A stretch of DNA of 64,000 bases from Bradyrhizobium barranii subsp. barranii (GCF_017565645.3 NZ_CP086136.1:10399501-10463500); one strand, 5' to 3'; numbered from the stretch's first letter, positions 18,807 to 27,432 are shown. Notes: a model not told the origin generated them from the letters alone. Numbers and translations are program-made.

Positions 18807-18933
18807 TCCCCTCGTTTGAAGGGCTGAACTGGAAGCGAGTGGGCGAACGGATTGTCGCGACGCCAGCTGCGGCGAACTGACTCAGACCCGACAACCTGTT
18901 TCGCGCGGGGCTTTGGGATGATAGCTTGCGGAT

Positions 18934-20559
18934 GTGCCGCCGTCCCCCATTGATCCCGCCCGTCTTGCAGCGCTGCCCGCCGATGTGCGCGCGCTCTTCC
19001 GCGCGCAGGAAGCGATGATTGAAGCCGAGCGTCGTCGCGCAGACGATGAATGCTCGGCGCGCCTTCATGTCGAGAGTGAACTGGCTGCGTCCAAAGAGAG
19101 CGTCGAACGCCTCGAACTGCTCGTGAAGGAGTACGAGCGCGCACGTTTCGGTAAACGCTCGGAGAAGTTCAATCCCGATCAGATGCAACTGGTTCTCGAG
19201 GACATCGAGATTGCCATCGCCGAAGTCCAGGAACGCCAGGACGATCGTGCGCGCCGCGCCGGCACGGCGCCGTCCAGCCGCCGGACCAGGCGCGCTGCCC
19301 GTGCCTTTCCCGCGCACCTGCCGCGCATCGAGCAGGTGATCGAACCCGAGAACCTCGAGTGTCCCTGCGGCTGCGGCCGGATGGTCCAGATCGGCGAGGA
19401 TCGCTCCCGCCGTCTCGATGTCATGGCCGCCCAGTATCGTGTGATCGAGACGGTGCGACCGCGCTACGCCTGCGCAAAGGGCTGCACCGGTGTTGCTCAG
19501 GCGCCGGCGCCCGCCCATCTCGTGGAGGGTGGCATCCCCACCGAGGCGCTGCTGGCGCAGGTGGCGGTCGCCAAGTTCAGCGAGCACATGCCACTCTATC
19601 GTCAGTCGCAGGTTCTGGCTCGGCATGGCATCTTCATCGATCGCGCCGTTCTGGCAGACTGGATGGGAACGGTCGCCTTCCACCTCGCGCCGCTGGTCGA
19701 GCGCATGAGCGTCGTGATGAAGCAATCGGGCCGCTTGTTCATAGACGAGACCAGGGCGCCTGTGCTCGATCCGGGCCGGGGCCGAACGAAGACCGGCTAT
19801 CTGTGGGCTGTCCTGCGCGACGATCGCGGCCACGGCGGCGCTGATCCACCAATCGTGGTCTACCACTACGCGCCAGGACGCGGTGGTGACCATGCTGAGC
19901 GCATCCTCGAGGGCTTCGACGGCATCCTTCAGGTCGACGGATACCAGGGCTATCATCGGCTCGCACGGCCCAAGCGCAAAGGCGGCGTGCCGCTGCGGCT
20001 GGCCGCATGTTGGTCCCACTCAAGGCGCAAGATCATCGCAGCGACTCCGAAAGCCGGCTCACCCATCGCCGAAGCCGTTCTCGCGCGCATCGCCGCACTC
20101 TATGCGATCGAGAAGGAGATCCGTGGCGCCGACGCCCCGGCTCGGCAAACGACCCGTAACGAGCGATCACGGCCGCTCGTCGCTGAACTCGAGAGGTTTC
20201 TGCGCGAGCAAGCCGCTCGCCTGTCGCCGGGCAGCGAGATGGGCAAGGCGATCGCCTATCTCCTGAACCATTGGGATGGCCTCACCTTGTTTCTCGACGA
20301 TGGTTGCGTTGAGATGGACACCAATCCCGTCGAAAATCAAATCAGGCCGCTGACTCTGACGCGTAAAAATAGTTTATTTGCTGGTCACGACGAAGGTGGT
20401 CGTTCATGGGCGCGCATAGCTTCGCTCATCGCCACCTGCAAAATCAACAGCGTGGAGCCCTACGTCTGGATGAAAGCGACGCTCAAAGCGATCGCAACCG
20501 GTCACCCGCAGTCCCGGATCGACGAGCTCCTGCCCTGGTCGTTCGGCCGCACCTCGTAA
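18934..20559 (+). CDS. tnpC: IS66-family transposase TnpC
   Basis: A GTG at 18934 starts a 541-residue protein with the IS66 layout: an N-terminal coiled coil (EAMIEAERRRADDE, LASKESVERLELLV), a KRSEKF helix, a zinc-finger-like CPCGCGR motif (near residue 140), the DDE domain with HAERILEGFDGILQVDGYQG and WSHSRRK, and NPVENQIRPLTLTRKN near the C-terminus. The length and end (LPWSFGRTS) look complete, so TnpC seems intact even though TnpB is broken. It begins 54 bases after the restored tnpB stop. Confidence 0.9.
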   Translation: MPPSPIDPARLAALPADVRALFRAQEAMIEAERRRADDECSARLHVESELAASKESVERLELLVKEYERARFGKRSEKFNPDQMQLVLEDIEIAIAEVQERQDDRARRAGTAPSSRRTRRAARAFPAHLPRIEQVIEPENLECPCGCGRMVQIGEDRSRRLDVMAAQYRVIETVRPRYACAKGCTGVAQAPAPAHLVEGGIPTEALLAQVAVAKFSEHMPLYRQSQVLARHGIFIDRAVLADWMGTVAFHLAPLVERMSVVMKQSGRLFIDETRAPVLDPGRGRTKTGYLWAVLRDDRGHGGADPPIVVYHYAPGRGGDHAERILEGFDGILQVDGYQGYHRLARPKRKGGVPLRLAACWSHSRRKIIAATPKAGSPIAEAVLARIAALYAIEKEIRGADAPARQTTRNERSRPLVAELERFLREQAARLSPGSEMGKAIAYLLNHWDGLTLFLDDGCVEMDTNPVENQIRPLTLTRKNSLFAGHDEGGRSWARIASLIATCKINSVEPYVWMKATLKAIATGHPQSRIDELLPWSFGRTS

Positions 20560-20671
20560 TTCTCCGTCGTTGCCGCCTCCATACCCCCCGCCAACGATTT
20601 GCAAACACGTTGATCAACAGACTGCAATCCCCACGCCAAACCTTTGCGAGTGGGACGCGAACGTCGCTTAC

Positions 20672-22132
20672 TTTGATCGTGCCGCCGTTCAGGCTGAACG
20701 CCGTGATGGCGAGATCGGGGGAACTGTCTCCGGGACCAACCGTATAGGTGAAGGTCAATTTGTCGGTTCCGGAGCCGCCGACATAACCGGCGGTAGCTCC
20801 GTCATTCAATGTCATGGTCGGGCTGCCGTTAGACGTATCGACCGTCGCGACTCGGCCCATCAGAACAGTTATTGTGACCACATGGCCAACGCCGAGAACG
20901 CCGGACCCGTTGGTGATACCGGCACCCGATGTCGATACAGAAAGCGTGCTCAGACCGTTATAAGTGCCGCTGCTGTCCTGGATGACGTCGACGGAGGTTC
21001 CGGCGAAGATCGCGGCACGTTGGCCTGCAGTGAAGGCAAAGCCGCTCGCGACGAGGGTATCGTCGCCGGCTCCACCGAGAACATGGAAGCCGGTGGCGGC
21101 ATCGGCAACAGTGAACGTGGTGCCGCTGGCGTTGGTGCTGGCGATATCTGCACCGTTGACCACCGTCGTATGAGTCAGATCGAGTGTCGCGTCGGCGGTA
21201 TGGAGATGATCGCTCGTACCGCCACTGATGGACGTAAGATGCGACACGCTGGCCTGATCGATTTCAACCGATTGGTCGGGTGAGAGAGCTAACGCCCAAC
21301 TTCCGTTAAGATGAATCTGGCGCAGATCGAAAGCACCCGAACCACCTATGCCGATGGAATTCCTTCCGCTGATTGCGCTAGCCGTGAAGACATCGTCATA
21401 ATTGAAAGTAGCAATGTCCCCTATGTTGATGTTGTTGAAATTTTGACTCCCGGTAAAATCCACGGTGGCCTTGCCGGAGGAAACGTACACGGCAGCACTG
21501 CCGCTGTTCCCGCCGCCATGATAATGGATATCGGCAGTTCCGGTTGAGAGCGTAAATGTATCGGGACCATTAAAAAAGGACGGTTTCCCGGTAACGTCCA
21601 ATGTCGCAGTCCCGGTCGACAAGTTAAAGATGCCGCCATTGCCGCTCGTGATCGTTGCGGCGCCGCTCGATAGGTTGAACGTGCCGCCAAAACTGCTAAT
21701 CGTTGCAGCTCCGCTCGACAGATTATAGGTGCCAGCCTGAGTACTATTGATCGCTGCAGTCCCGATGGACGTGTTGACCGTATAATTGGCGCTCGCACCC
21801 AGGTTGAGCGTCACCGCACCATCGCCGAGAGTGACCGCGCCTCCACCAAACGCTTCATTGTCGACGTTGATCGTCAAGTCGGAGCCGTTGGCGAGGGTCA
21901 GGTTTGATTGCCCTCCGGTGAGGTTGACGAGATCTACCTCCTCCATGCCGAGGAACTGCGCCAGCGCGCTCAGATCGAACGATCCCGCACCGAACAGCGC
22001 CAGCGTATCGTAGCCAGCTCCACCATCAATCTGATCGGCGGAGTTTAACGTTGCTGCCGTTCCGTTGATCGTGTCGTCGTTGCTCGTCCCAACAATCGTG
22101 TCCGTACCGGTCGTGAGGGTATAAGTAGTCAT
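20672..22132 (-). pseudogene. RTX-type calcium-binding protein, N-terminal part (separated by IS66)
   Basis: This is the start of the split 1683-residue protein. The ATG at 22132, with AGGAG upstream, begins MTTYTLTTGTDTIVGTSNDD and then a beta-solenoid-like region of short repeats (NLSSGAATI, NLSTGTATL, TLSTGTADI), a DLTHTTVV segment and a GGAGDDTLVASGF nonapeptide. It reads 487 codons to LNGGTIK, after which the native protein continued DNFGNDADL in the other part. In the present genome it reads into IS66 sequence and ends about 60 residues later, so a truncated protein lacking the C-terminal secretion signal may be made. Confidence 0.88.
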
Positions 22133-22262
22133 CTTAAACATCTCCTCGTCGCGGATGCGATGATGAACGTTCGGGACTTGATTTAACGATTGTGAGAGAA
22201 TAGTGCGGCGACAGACTGCAAATAAAAGGGGTCGCTACCGGCGCTCAGAAAGGTGAGCTATC

Positions 22263-22373
22263 TTAAGAACTCGCGCTGCTAGTCCCTTTCGGCGCCACCG
22301 CATTCGACTTGCACGCCACCGCGCTAGGGGTGCCGCTCACTTCATTTTCCAAAATGTTGGCCACGATCAACAT
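22263..22373 (-). CDS. 36-residue small ORF upstream of the RTX gene
   Basis: The ATG at 22373 has GGAGGT upstream at a normal distance and encodes MLIVANILENEVSGTPSAVA and 16 more residues, with a serine- and alanine-rich tail. It lies 130 bases upstream of the RTX start on the same strand. It may be a leader peptide or a small protein; equally, part of it may be chance. The IS3 copy 2 inserted 42 bases further upstream, so its own promoter may be disturbed. Confidence 0.35.
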   Translation of the reverse strand: MLIVANILENEVSGTPSAVACKSNAVAPKGTSSASS

Positions 22374-22503
22374 GCTTTGACCTCCATCACAAAGGGCGAA
22401 AGCTAATTTGGGCAAAGAGCTGGCCCCGCAAATTCGGACAGTAGCTTGAGTGGATTTTCTGCCTGACAGCGGCGAGGATTCTTGCTGCGAATCAGGAGCG
22501 AAG

Positions 22504-22809
22504 ATGACGAAGAAGAGCCGCCGGACGCATTCTCCGGCATTCAAGGCGAAGGTTGCTTTGGCTGCGGTCAAAGGCGACAAGACACTGGCGGAGCTGGCGC
22601 AACTGTTTGATGTTCATCCGAACCAGATCACGATCTGGAAAAACCAGCTCCTGGAAGGCGCCGCCGGCGTGTTTGGGCATGACAAGACATCGGCCGAGAC
22701 GCCGGTCGATTTGAAGGCGTTACATGCCAAGATCGGCGAGCTGGCGTTGGAAAACGATTTTTTGTCCGGCGCGCTCACCAAGGCGGGCCTGCTGAGCGCA
22801 AAGCGATGA
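22504..22809 (+). CDS. IS3-family OrfA (copy 2)
   Basis: The 101-residue helix-turn-helix protein appears identical to OrfA of copy 1. The stop overlaps the orfB start as ATGA, so OrfB may be made by reinitiation; I see no obvious slippery run at the junction that would force the frameshift common in this family. Confidence 0.92.
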   Translation: MTKKSRRTHSPAFKAKVALAAVKGDKTLAELAQLFDVHPNQITIWKNQLLEGAAGVFGHDKTSAETPVDLKALHAKIGELALENDFLSGALTKAGLLSAKR

Positions 22810-23633
22810 TCGACCGCGATCATGATCTTTCTATCGTGCGCCAGGCGAAGGTCCTGAAGCTGGCTCGCAGCACGGTCTACTATGAACCTCGGCCAGTTTC
22901 GGCCGAGGACCTTGCCTTGATGCGTCGGCTCGATGAGCTGCATCTCGATTATCCCTTCGCGGGAGCGCGTATGCTGCGATCGTTGCTGCGGCGGGAGGGC
23001 GTATACGCCGGTCGCCGCCACATCGCGACGCTGATGAAGCGCATGGGGATCGAGGCGGTCTATCGTCGCCCGAACACGAGCAAGCCGGCTCCGGGTCACA
23101 AGATCTACCCGTACCTGTTGCGCGGATTGAAGATCGAGCGGCCCGACCATGCGTGGGCAATGGACATCACCTACATTCCGATGCGGCGTGGCTTCGTCTA
23201 TCTCGCGGCGGTCGTCGATGTGTTCAGCCGACGGGTCCTGGCCCATCGCGTCTCGATCACAATGGAGGCGGCCTTCTGCGTCGAAGCGGTCCAGGAGGCG
23301 TTGGCGAAGCACGGCAGGCCCGAGATTTTCAACACGGATCAGGGCAGCCAGTTCACCAGCCTCGAGTTCACCGATGTGCTGCTGGACGCGAAGATCGCCA
23401 TCAGCATGGACGGCAAGGGCGCCTGGCGCGACAACGTGTTTGTCGAGCGGCTCTGGCGCACGGTCAAATACGAAGAAGTATATCTCCGCGCCTACGACAG
23501 CGTGTCCGAGGCGCGAGCGTCAATTGCCAAGTATCTGGCCTTCTACAATCAGGGACGCCCTCACTCGAGCCTTGACGGGCGCACGCCCGACGAGGCTTAC
23601 TTCGGCACGCAAGCTATGGTGATGGCCGCATGA
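22806..23633 (+). CDS. IS3-family transposase OrfB (copy 2, complete)
   Basis: The 275-residue product has an HTH_21-like N-terminus (YPFAGARMLRSLLRREGVYA, HIATLMKRMGIEAVYRR) and an integrase core with the DDE residues in MDITYIP, NTDQGSQFTS and the glutamate of VERLWRTVKYEEVY, ending in the YNQGRPHSSLDGRTPDEAY signature. It should be active. Copy 1 differs by a single-base deletion in the GGGAGGG stretch and a Gly to Arg change after MKRM. Confidence 0.94.
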   Translation: MIDRDHDLSIVRQAKVLKLARSTVYYEPRPVSAEDLALMRRLDELHLDYPFAGARMLRSLLRREGVYAGRRHIATLMKRMGIEAVYRRPNTSKPAPGHKIYPYLLRGLKIERPDHAWAMDITYIPMRRGFVYLAAVVDVFSRRVLAHRVSITMEAAFCVEAVQEALAKHGRPEIFNTDQGSQFTSLEFTDVLLDAKIAISMDGKGAWRDNVFVERLWRTVKYEEVYLRAYDSVSEARASIAKYLAFYNQGRPHSSLDGRTPDEAYFGTQAMVMAA

Positions 23634-23782
23634 CCGTCGCCGACGGTTTTGTCGTCGCTCTGGTCGGGCTACGCCCTCCCGACGCAACGACAAAACCGTA
23701 AAGCCCCGCGTTCAGCATAACCCGGCAGGAATCCACTTAAATCCAGCGGGGCGCTGTCCAAACAACCGGGGCCAGCTCTCAA

Positions 23783-24691
23783 TGAGATCGACAGCACTCA
23801 TTGAACTTCAACGTCTTCGTCGGCGCCGAAAACACACCGCTCACATTGGATGAGCGCCTGGGCGGCAACTATCCTGGCCTTCACAGACCATAGCGCCTTG
23901 CGTCGAATCTGATGTGAAAGTCCTCAGAAAAATGCGGACCTTCGGAGTGCTCCCGAAACAAGAGTAGTGGTCACGCCTACTCGACCGCCACGCCAATTGC
24001 GAGGTACGCCAATCGGATAAGCCCCCTTTTGCTCCCAAGAGACATATTCTAGTCACCTTGAACCTGCTTAGGAAATTTGTGCGAGAATGATCTAGACGGC
24101 TGACCCGCCCCAAACTTACTCCTCGTAAAACTACGGGATCGCTTGATGTCAGGATCGGCTAGTTTGCCGACATCTACAACGAATTGTCGACGACAGCTGA
24201 AAGTTTCGCACAGTGATATAATGATGCCACTGATCAAAAGAAGCGGCACGCTGGTCAGCGGGGTTCGAACCTGCGCCACTAACACCGCGTTGCGAGCGCA
24301 GCATTGCTCCACATACCTCCGTCGAGGCGCTTCCTCTTCATCCAACGAAGTCGCGACACTTTGGATTGACCGACAGAAGTCGCCTTGCAGCGTTGACCCA
24401 TTATTGAGCGGCGCGCCCTCGCCCACTCGGCCGCATTCGCAGATCCCTTGTTATGGAAGAAGTCGGCCGAAGGCCGACGGCAAACTAACTTGCGCCCGGG
24501 TCGGCATCGGTGAGCAACCGCACGCGTATCTAGTGTCCGCTTTGCGCCCCAAAAGCGGCCGTACCGGTGAGGTCGCCCTGTGACCCTGAACCGACGTTCG
24601 ACGTGAATTTGCCACTCGGGCTGACCGGACGATGTATCCTTCGGAGCCCGTCTTGGGTCATTGGCGTGACTCCCGCTAAGGGTTCAGACAC
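23783..24691 (+). other. About 0.9 kb without a convincing gene
   Basis: Open frames here are short, on both strands, and lack family signatures and ribosome sites. The stretch contains a chance-looking GGTTCGAACC palindrome near 24258. It may be decayed DNA left after mobile-element activity. The last 100 bases should hold the promoter of the phytochelatin-synthase-like gene. Confidence 0.5.
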
Positions 24692-25354
24692 ATGAAACCC
24701 CGACACTATGTTGGCATCATCAGCTTTGTTGTCGCGGCCGGCCTGCTGGGCACAGGAGCTCTGGTGGTCGGCCAGTCCCACGTGCCGGCACAAGTCATCG
24801 CATCCTCGGTGACACGTACACCGGAGCTTATCGAGCGCGCGTGGCGACTGCCCGTGGCGGCCACGTTCCAAAGGCAAGTTAGCTGGCAGTCCAACGGGTC
24901 GCGTTGCGGACCCGCCGCCGTTGCCAATGCGTATCGGTCGTTAGGGGAGGCAGCAAGCACGGAGGGTGCGGTGTTGGCTGGCACGGGTCGGTGCTGGACC
25001 GGCGTATGCATCCTCGGGCTCACGTTGGACGAACTGGCGGAGGTCGCCCGGGCCAACACGAGCCGGAAAATTACGCTCCTGCGCGATCTCAGTGAAGAAC
25101 AGTTTCGGGAGCATTTGCGTCGCTCCAATGATCCGGGCCGGCGCTACGTCGTAAACTTCAGTCGCGAGCAAATATTTGGCGCCGCCCTCGGACATCATTC
25201 GCCGATTGGCGGCTATCTCGAAGCTGAGGATCTCGTGTTCGTCCTCGACGTCAATTCGGACTACCAGCCATGGCTGGTCGAGCGGACCCGTCTGTTCGCC
25301 GCCGTAAATACGCTTGACGGCGACAAGAAGCGGGGACTGTTACTAATAGAGTAA
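24692..25354 (+). CDS. Phytochelatin-synthase-like cysteine protease, exported or membrane-anchored
   Basis: The 220-residue product has an N-terminal hydrophobic segment (residues 7-27), then the catalytic residues of the phytochelatin synthase family: Cys72 in SNGSRCGPAAVANAYRSL, His168 in GALGHHSPIGGYL-type context, and Asp186 in VFVLDVNSDYQPWLV. Prokaryotic members are short, lack the eukaryotic C-terminal metal-sensing region, and mainly cleave the glycine off glutathione. The N-terminal anchor suggests action in the periplasm, where glutathione or glutathione conjugates would be the substrate. No metal-related genes are adjacent. Confidence 0.85.
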   Translation: MKPRHYVGIISFVVAAGLLGTGALVVGQSHVPAQVIASSVTRTPELIERAWRLPVAATFQRQVSWQSNGSRCGPAAVANAYRSLGEAASTEGAVLAGTGRCWTGVCILGLTLDELAEVARANTSRKITLLRDLSEEQFREHLRRSNDPGRRYVVNFSREQIFGAALGHHSPIGGYLEAEDLVFVLDVNSDYQPWLVERTRLFAAVNTLDGDKKRGLLLIE

Positions 25355-25601
25355 CAACGTCGCAATGCAGTCAATTCAGGCGCTCCAACTGTGGGCTCAT
25401 TCTGGCGGCTTTCCTAACGCGAAAATCTCCGAAATCGTCCGCTTATCGGCGTAGACCGGAAATGGCTGGCGGGCGACTAGAACGACGCTTTTGACCCGAA
25501 GCAGAAGTGTCGGGCCCACTGTTCCACTGGGCGTCATGGGAACGATCAACAATTTGAGAAGTTGTATCCGTGTGGCAGGTTCCAAATGCCGGGAGGATGT
25601 T

Positions 25602-27035
25602 GTGCGTCAGCCCCTTGGAATGTTTGCCGCGATGATCTTGATGGCTTCCGGATTTGCGGCCCATGCCGGACAGACCGAGTATGACCCGGCCAAGGTCAGC
25701 GACAGCCTGAAGGCAGTTTTCCAATTCGGCTCGGTCTCGACCACGAAGGCGCTGAACGCCAACACGGTCACGCTGCTTACTGGTACGATCGGCGGCACCT
25801 ATGTGCAGTTCGGTGCAGACCTCGCTTCCGTGCTCGACGACGACGGTAAGCTGCGCGTCCTGCCGATCACCGGTAGAGGTTCGGTGCAGAGCGTCGCCGA
25901 CATCCTTTTCCTTAAAGGCGTCGATCTCGGCATCGTGCGCGCCGACACGCTCGACTATCTCGAGAAGAAGGGCTTCGCCAACAACATCAAGAAGCGGTTC
26001 ACCTATGTGACCAAGCTCTACAATGAGGAGATGCAGGTCATCGCACCGAAGGCAGTCAAGACTCTGAGCGATCTCGAAGGCAAGACGGTGAGCGTCGACC
26101 TGCCCAATGGCGGCACGTTTGTAACTGCACTGACAGTTTTCGAGCGGCTCGGGATCAAAGCGAACTTCGTTTATATCGAGCAGCGGATCGCAATGGAAAA
26201 GTTGAAGAAGGGCGAGCTCGACGCCGTCATCGTGGTGGGCGGCAAGCCGTACCTGTCTGTCACTACCTTTAAAAATGACGGCCCTTTTCATCTTGCTGCG
26301 GTCGACTATTCGAAGCCCCTGCAGAGCGATTATCTGCCGGCGACGTTGACCTCGAAAGATTATCCGAACCTGATTCCCGAGGGGGAGACGGTGGATACGA
26401 TCGCGGTGCCGGCGGTGCTTGCAGCCTACAATTGGGCACCCAACACTGAACGCCGTCGCAAGCTCGCCCTGTTCGTTGACGCCTTCTTCGCGAAATTCGC
26501 CGCTTTGCAGAACCCGCCCTTTCATCCCAAGTGGAAGGAGGTCTCCCTGACGGCACCCCTCGCCGGCTGGAATCGCCTGCCGCTCGCGCAGCAATGGCTC
26601 GACCAACACGGCGTCGAACCGGTAAAGCGAGAACGCTTTGAGGCATTCCTGCAAGAGAACCCAGCCGTCGCTAATATCCAGTCGGAGGCCGATAAGGAAG
26701 CACTATTCCGGCAATTTCAGACCTGGGAACAGGGGAGAAACGCGCAGGCACGGATGAACTCCCAGGTGGACTCCAAGAAGGTTCGAGACCGGGACTATAC
26801 CTCTCACTCCGCAATGCAAGCTGCACCTCCACGCCACGCGCCCCGCCGATCCCACCCTCCAAGGCGGGCACTCGGTAGCTTGACGGGGCAAGGCTCGGTA
26901 AGCGAATGCAGCCATCCCGATTTCTGCAATCGCGCAAGCGAGGAAGCCTGGCGAAACCCATTCCCCGGCGCCAATCAGGGACTCACAACTTTCGATGATC
27001 CGTTTCGAGGCTTCGCTCCGACACAGCTCAGATAA
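25602..27035 (+). CDS. TAXI-type TRAP transporter solute-binding protein, with aberrant C-terminal tail
   Basis: A GTG at 25602 with GGGAGG upstream gives a signal peptide (MFAAMILMASGFAAHA) and a TAXI-family binding domain: LLTGTIGGTYVQFGADLASV, LPITGRGSVQSVADILFLKG, KTLSDLEGKTVSVDLPNGGT, ELDAVIVVGGKPYLSV. The family delivers solutes to TRAP permeases, but no permease is adjacent. From about residue 390, after ALFRQFQTWEQGRNAQARM, the remaining 80 or so residues are arginine/proline-rich and unlike any TAXI protein, suggesting that the native stop was lost by a deletion. The frame is open upstream to 25491, but that part looks non-coding. Confidence 0.8.
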   Translation: MRQPLGMFAAMILMASGFAAHAGQTEYDPAKVSDSLKAVFQFGSVSTTKALNANTVTLLTGTIGGTYVQFGADLASVLDDDGKLRVLPITGRGSVQSVADILFLKGVDLGIVRADTLDYLEKKGFANNIKKRFTYVTKLYNEEMQVIAPKAVKTLSDLEGKTVSVDLPNGGTFVTALTVFERLGIKANFVYIEQRIAMEKLKKGELDAVIVVGGKPYLSVTTFKNDGPFHLAAVDYSKPLQSDYLPATLTSKDYPNLIPEGETVDTIAVPAVLAAYNWAPNTERRRKLALFVDAFFAKFAALQNPPFHPKWKEVSLTAPLAGWNRLPLAQQWLDQHGVEPVKRERFEAFLQENPAVANIQSEADKEALFRQFQTWEQGRNAQARMNSQVDSKKVRDRDYTSHSAMQAAPPRHAPRRSHPPRRALGSLTGQGSVSECSHPDFCNRASEEAWRNPFPGANQGLTTFDDPFRGFAPTQLR

Positions 27036-27110
27036 TGGAAGCCCTCCGATCGCGCGCTGATGTTCGTCGGGGGGCGCCCTGTCGCCGAGCGTCGTGACGT
27101 TGTCGGCCAT
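26703..27110 (-). CDS. Hypothetical ORF overlapping the TAXI gene tail
   Basis: The first 70 or so residues (MADNVTTLGDRAPPDEHQRA through ASKRIIESCESLIGAGEW) look more protein-like than the rest, which becomes arginine/tryptophan-rich where it is antisense to the TAXI gene. It could be the 5' part of a gene cut by the same event that damaged the TAXI C-terminus. I do not recognise a family, and coding is doubtful. Confidence 0.25.
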   Translation of the reverse strand: MADNVTTLGDRAPPDEHQRAIGGLPLSELCRSEASKRIIESCESLIGAGEWVSPGFLACAIAEIGMAAFAYRALPRQATECPPWRVGSAGRVAWRCSLHCGVRGIVPVSNLLGVHLGVHPCLRVSPLFPGLKLPE

Positions 27111-27360
27111 CTAAGGTCAACTCGCACCCTTTCCGGCGACTTAGGAAGGTCCGCTGCTGGCCCTTAGCCGAAGGTCGATCGAGCGCTTGTCATGTCCGCT
27201 GTCAGGGGCAAACCGGACGCCGATCCAACTTGGTGTCCACCGCTGCTTTTGACCCAACTGCGACATCGCGCGGAGACGCGCCCGGTGAGCTCAATGCAGC
27301 GACCATGATCGAGACGTGATACAGTGCGTGCCGCCGTCCTCAAGCTGCCGTGAGGATCGA

Positions 27361-27432
27361 ATGAAGCGGCGAGAGTTCATAGCGGCTTTTGCGGCGTTGC
27401 TCGTTTCACCACGGAAGCGGGGGCGATCATGA
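27361..27432 (+). pseudogene. Relic Tat signal ORF overlapping the next gene
   Basis: The 23-codon frame MKRREFIAAFAALLVSPRKR ends in TGA overlapping the ATG of the next gene (ATGA). It mimics the Tat signals of ABC substrate-binding proteins (MKRREFI is their typical start), so it is probably a relic of an adjacent paralogue. It could still act as a coupled leader for the downstream gene. Confidence 0.4.

Larger units (their letters stand above)
16339..18819 (-). mobile_element. Compact two-gene serine-recombinase element inside tnpB
   Basis: The element lies between the two tnpB halves. Only the dinucleotide GA is shared at the two ends: tnpB reads ctgttcGA at the left, and the element's right end reads cgtttGA before agggctg. 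This pattern is expected from a serine recombinase that crosses over at a 2-base core, giving an uninterrupted target of ctgttcGAagggctg. The insert has two overlapping minus-strand genes and essentially nothing else: the recombinase stop codon is the first three bases of the element, and the other gene starts 13 bases from the opposite end. There are no inverted repeats or long target duplication. Confidence 0.85.
16043..18880 (+). pseudogene. tnpB: IS66 TnpB, split by a serine-recombinase element
   Basis: Codons from the ATG at 16043 read as IS66 Orf2 (TnpB) through RVQFEALF and the first two bases of the next codon at 16338. The reading resumes at base 18820 to finish GAA and continue GLNWKRVGERIVATPAAAN to a stop at 18880. 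Joined, these give 118 residues, the usual TnpB length. As it stands, the left part runs five codons into the insert (GAT CAC CCA TGT TGA) and stops at 16351. The two halves prove the position of the nested insertion to within about two bases. Confidence 0.92.
15550..20671 (+). mobile_element. IS66-family element inserted in the RTX gene, itself interrupted
   Basis: The ends are GTAAGCGGAGC on the left and the inverted partner ending CGCTTAC on the right, typical IS66 termini. The 8-bp sequence TTTGATCG is present at 15542-15549 and again at 20672-20679 as a target duplication. The element spans 5122 bp and holds tnpA, tnpB and tnpC, but tnpB is split by a nested element at 16339-18819. Without that insert it would be 2641 bp, a usual IS66 length. 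The nested insert makes TnpB non-functional, so autonomous movement is unlikely. Confidence 0.93.
22416..23779 (+). mobile_element. IS3-family element, copy 2 (intact)
   Basis: The 1364-bp element is bounded by inverted ends AGAGCTGGCCCCG. The three bases caa occur on both sides (22413-22415 and 23780-23782), fitting the 3-bp target duplication of IS3-family elements. It lies in the opposite orientation to copy 1. Both transposase genes are open. The two copies differ by the 1-bp deletion and a few substitutions in the part I compared, so copy 2 is the likelier source. Confidence 0.94.

Noticed and set aside
4226..22415. Evidence that the 18-kb segment between the IS3 copies has already been inverted
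   Set aside because: Copy 2 has a matching caa on both sides, and the flanks of copy 1 do not pair with those of copy 2, so no exchanged duplications are seen.
24230..24330. tRNA-like stretch on the minus strand with a GGTTCGAACC T-loop and a 7-base loop CTCGCAA
   Set aside because: The anticodon arm is plausible, but the T-stem has a mismatch, the acceptor stem has no 5' partner and no D-arm fits, so it is at best a chance match.
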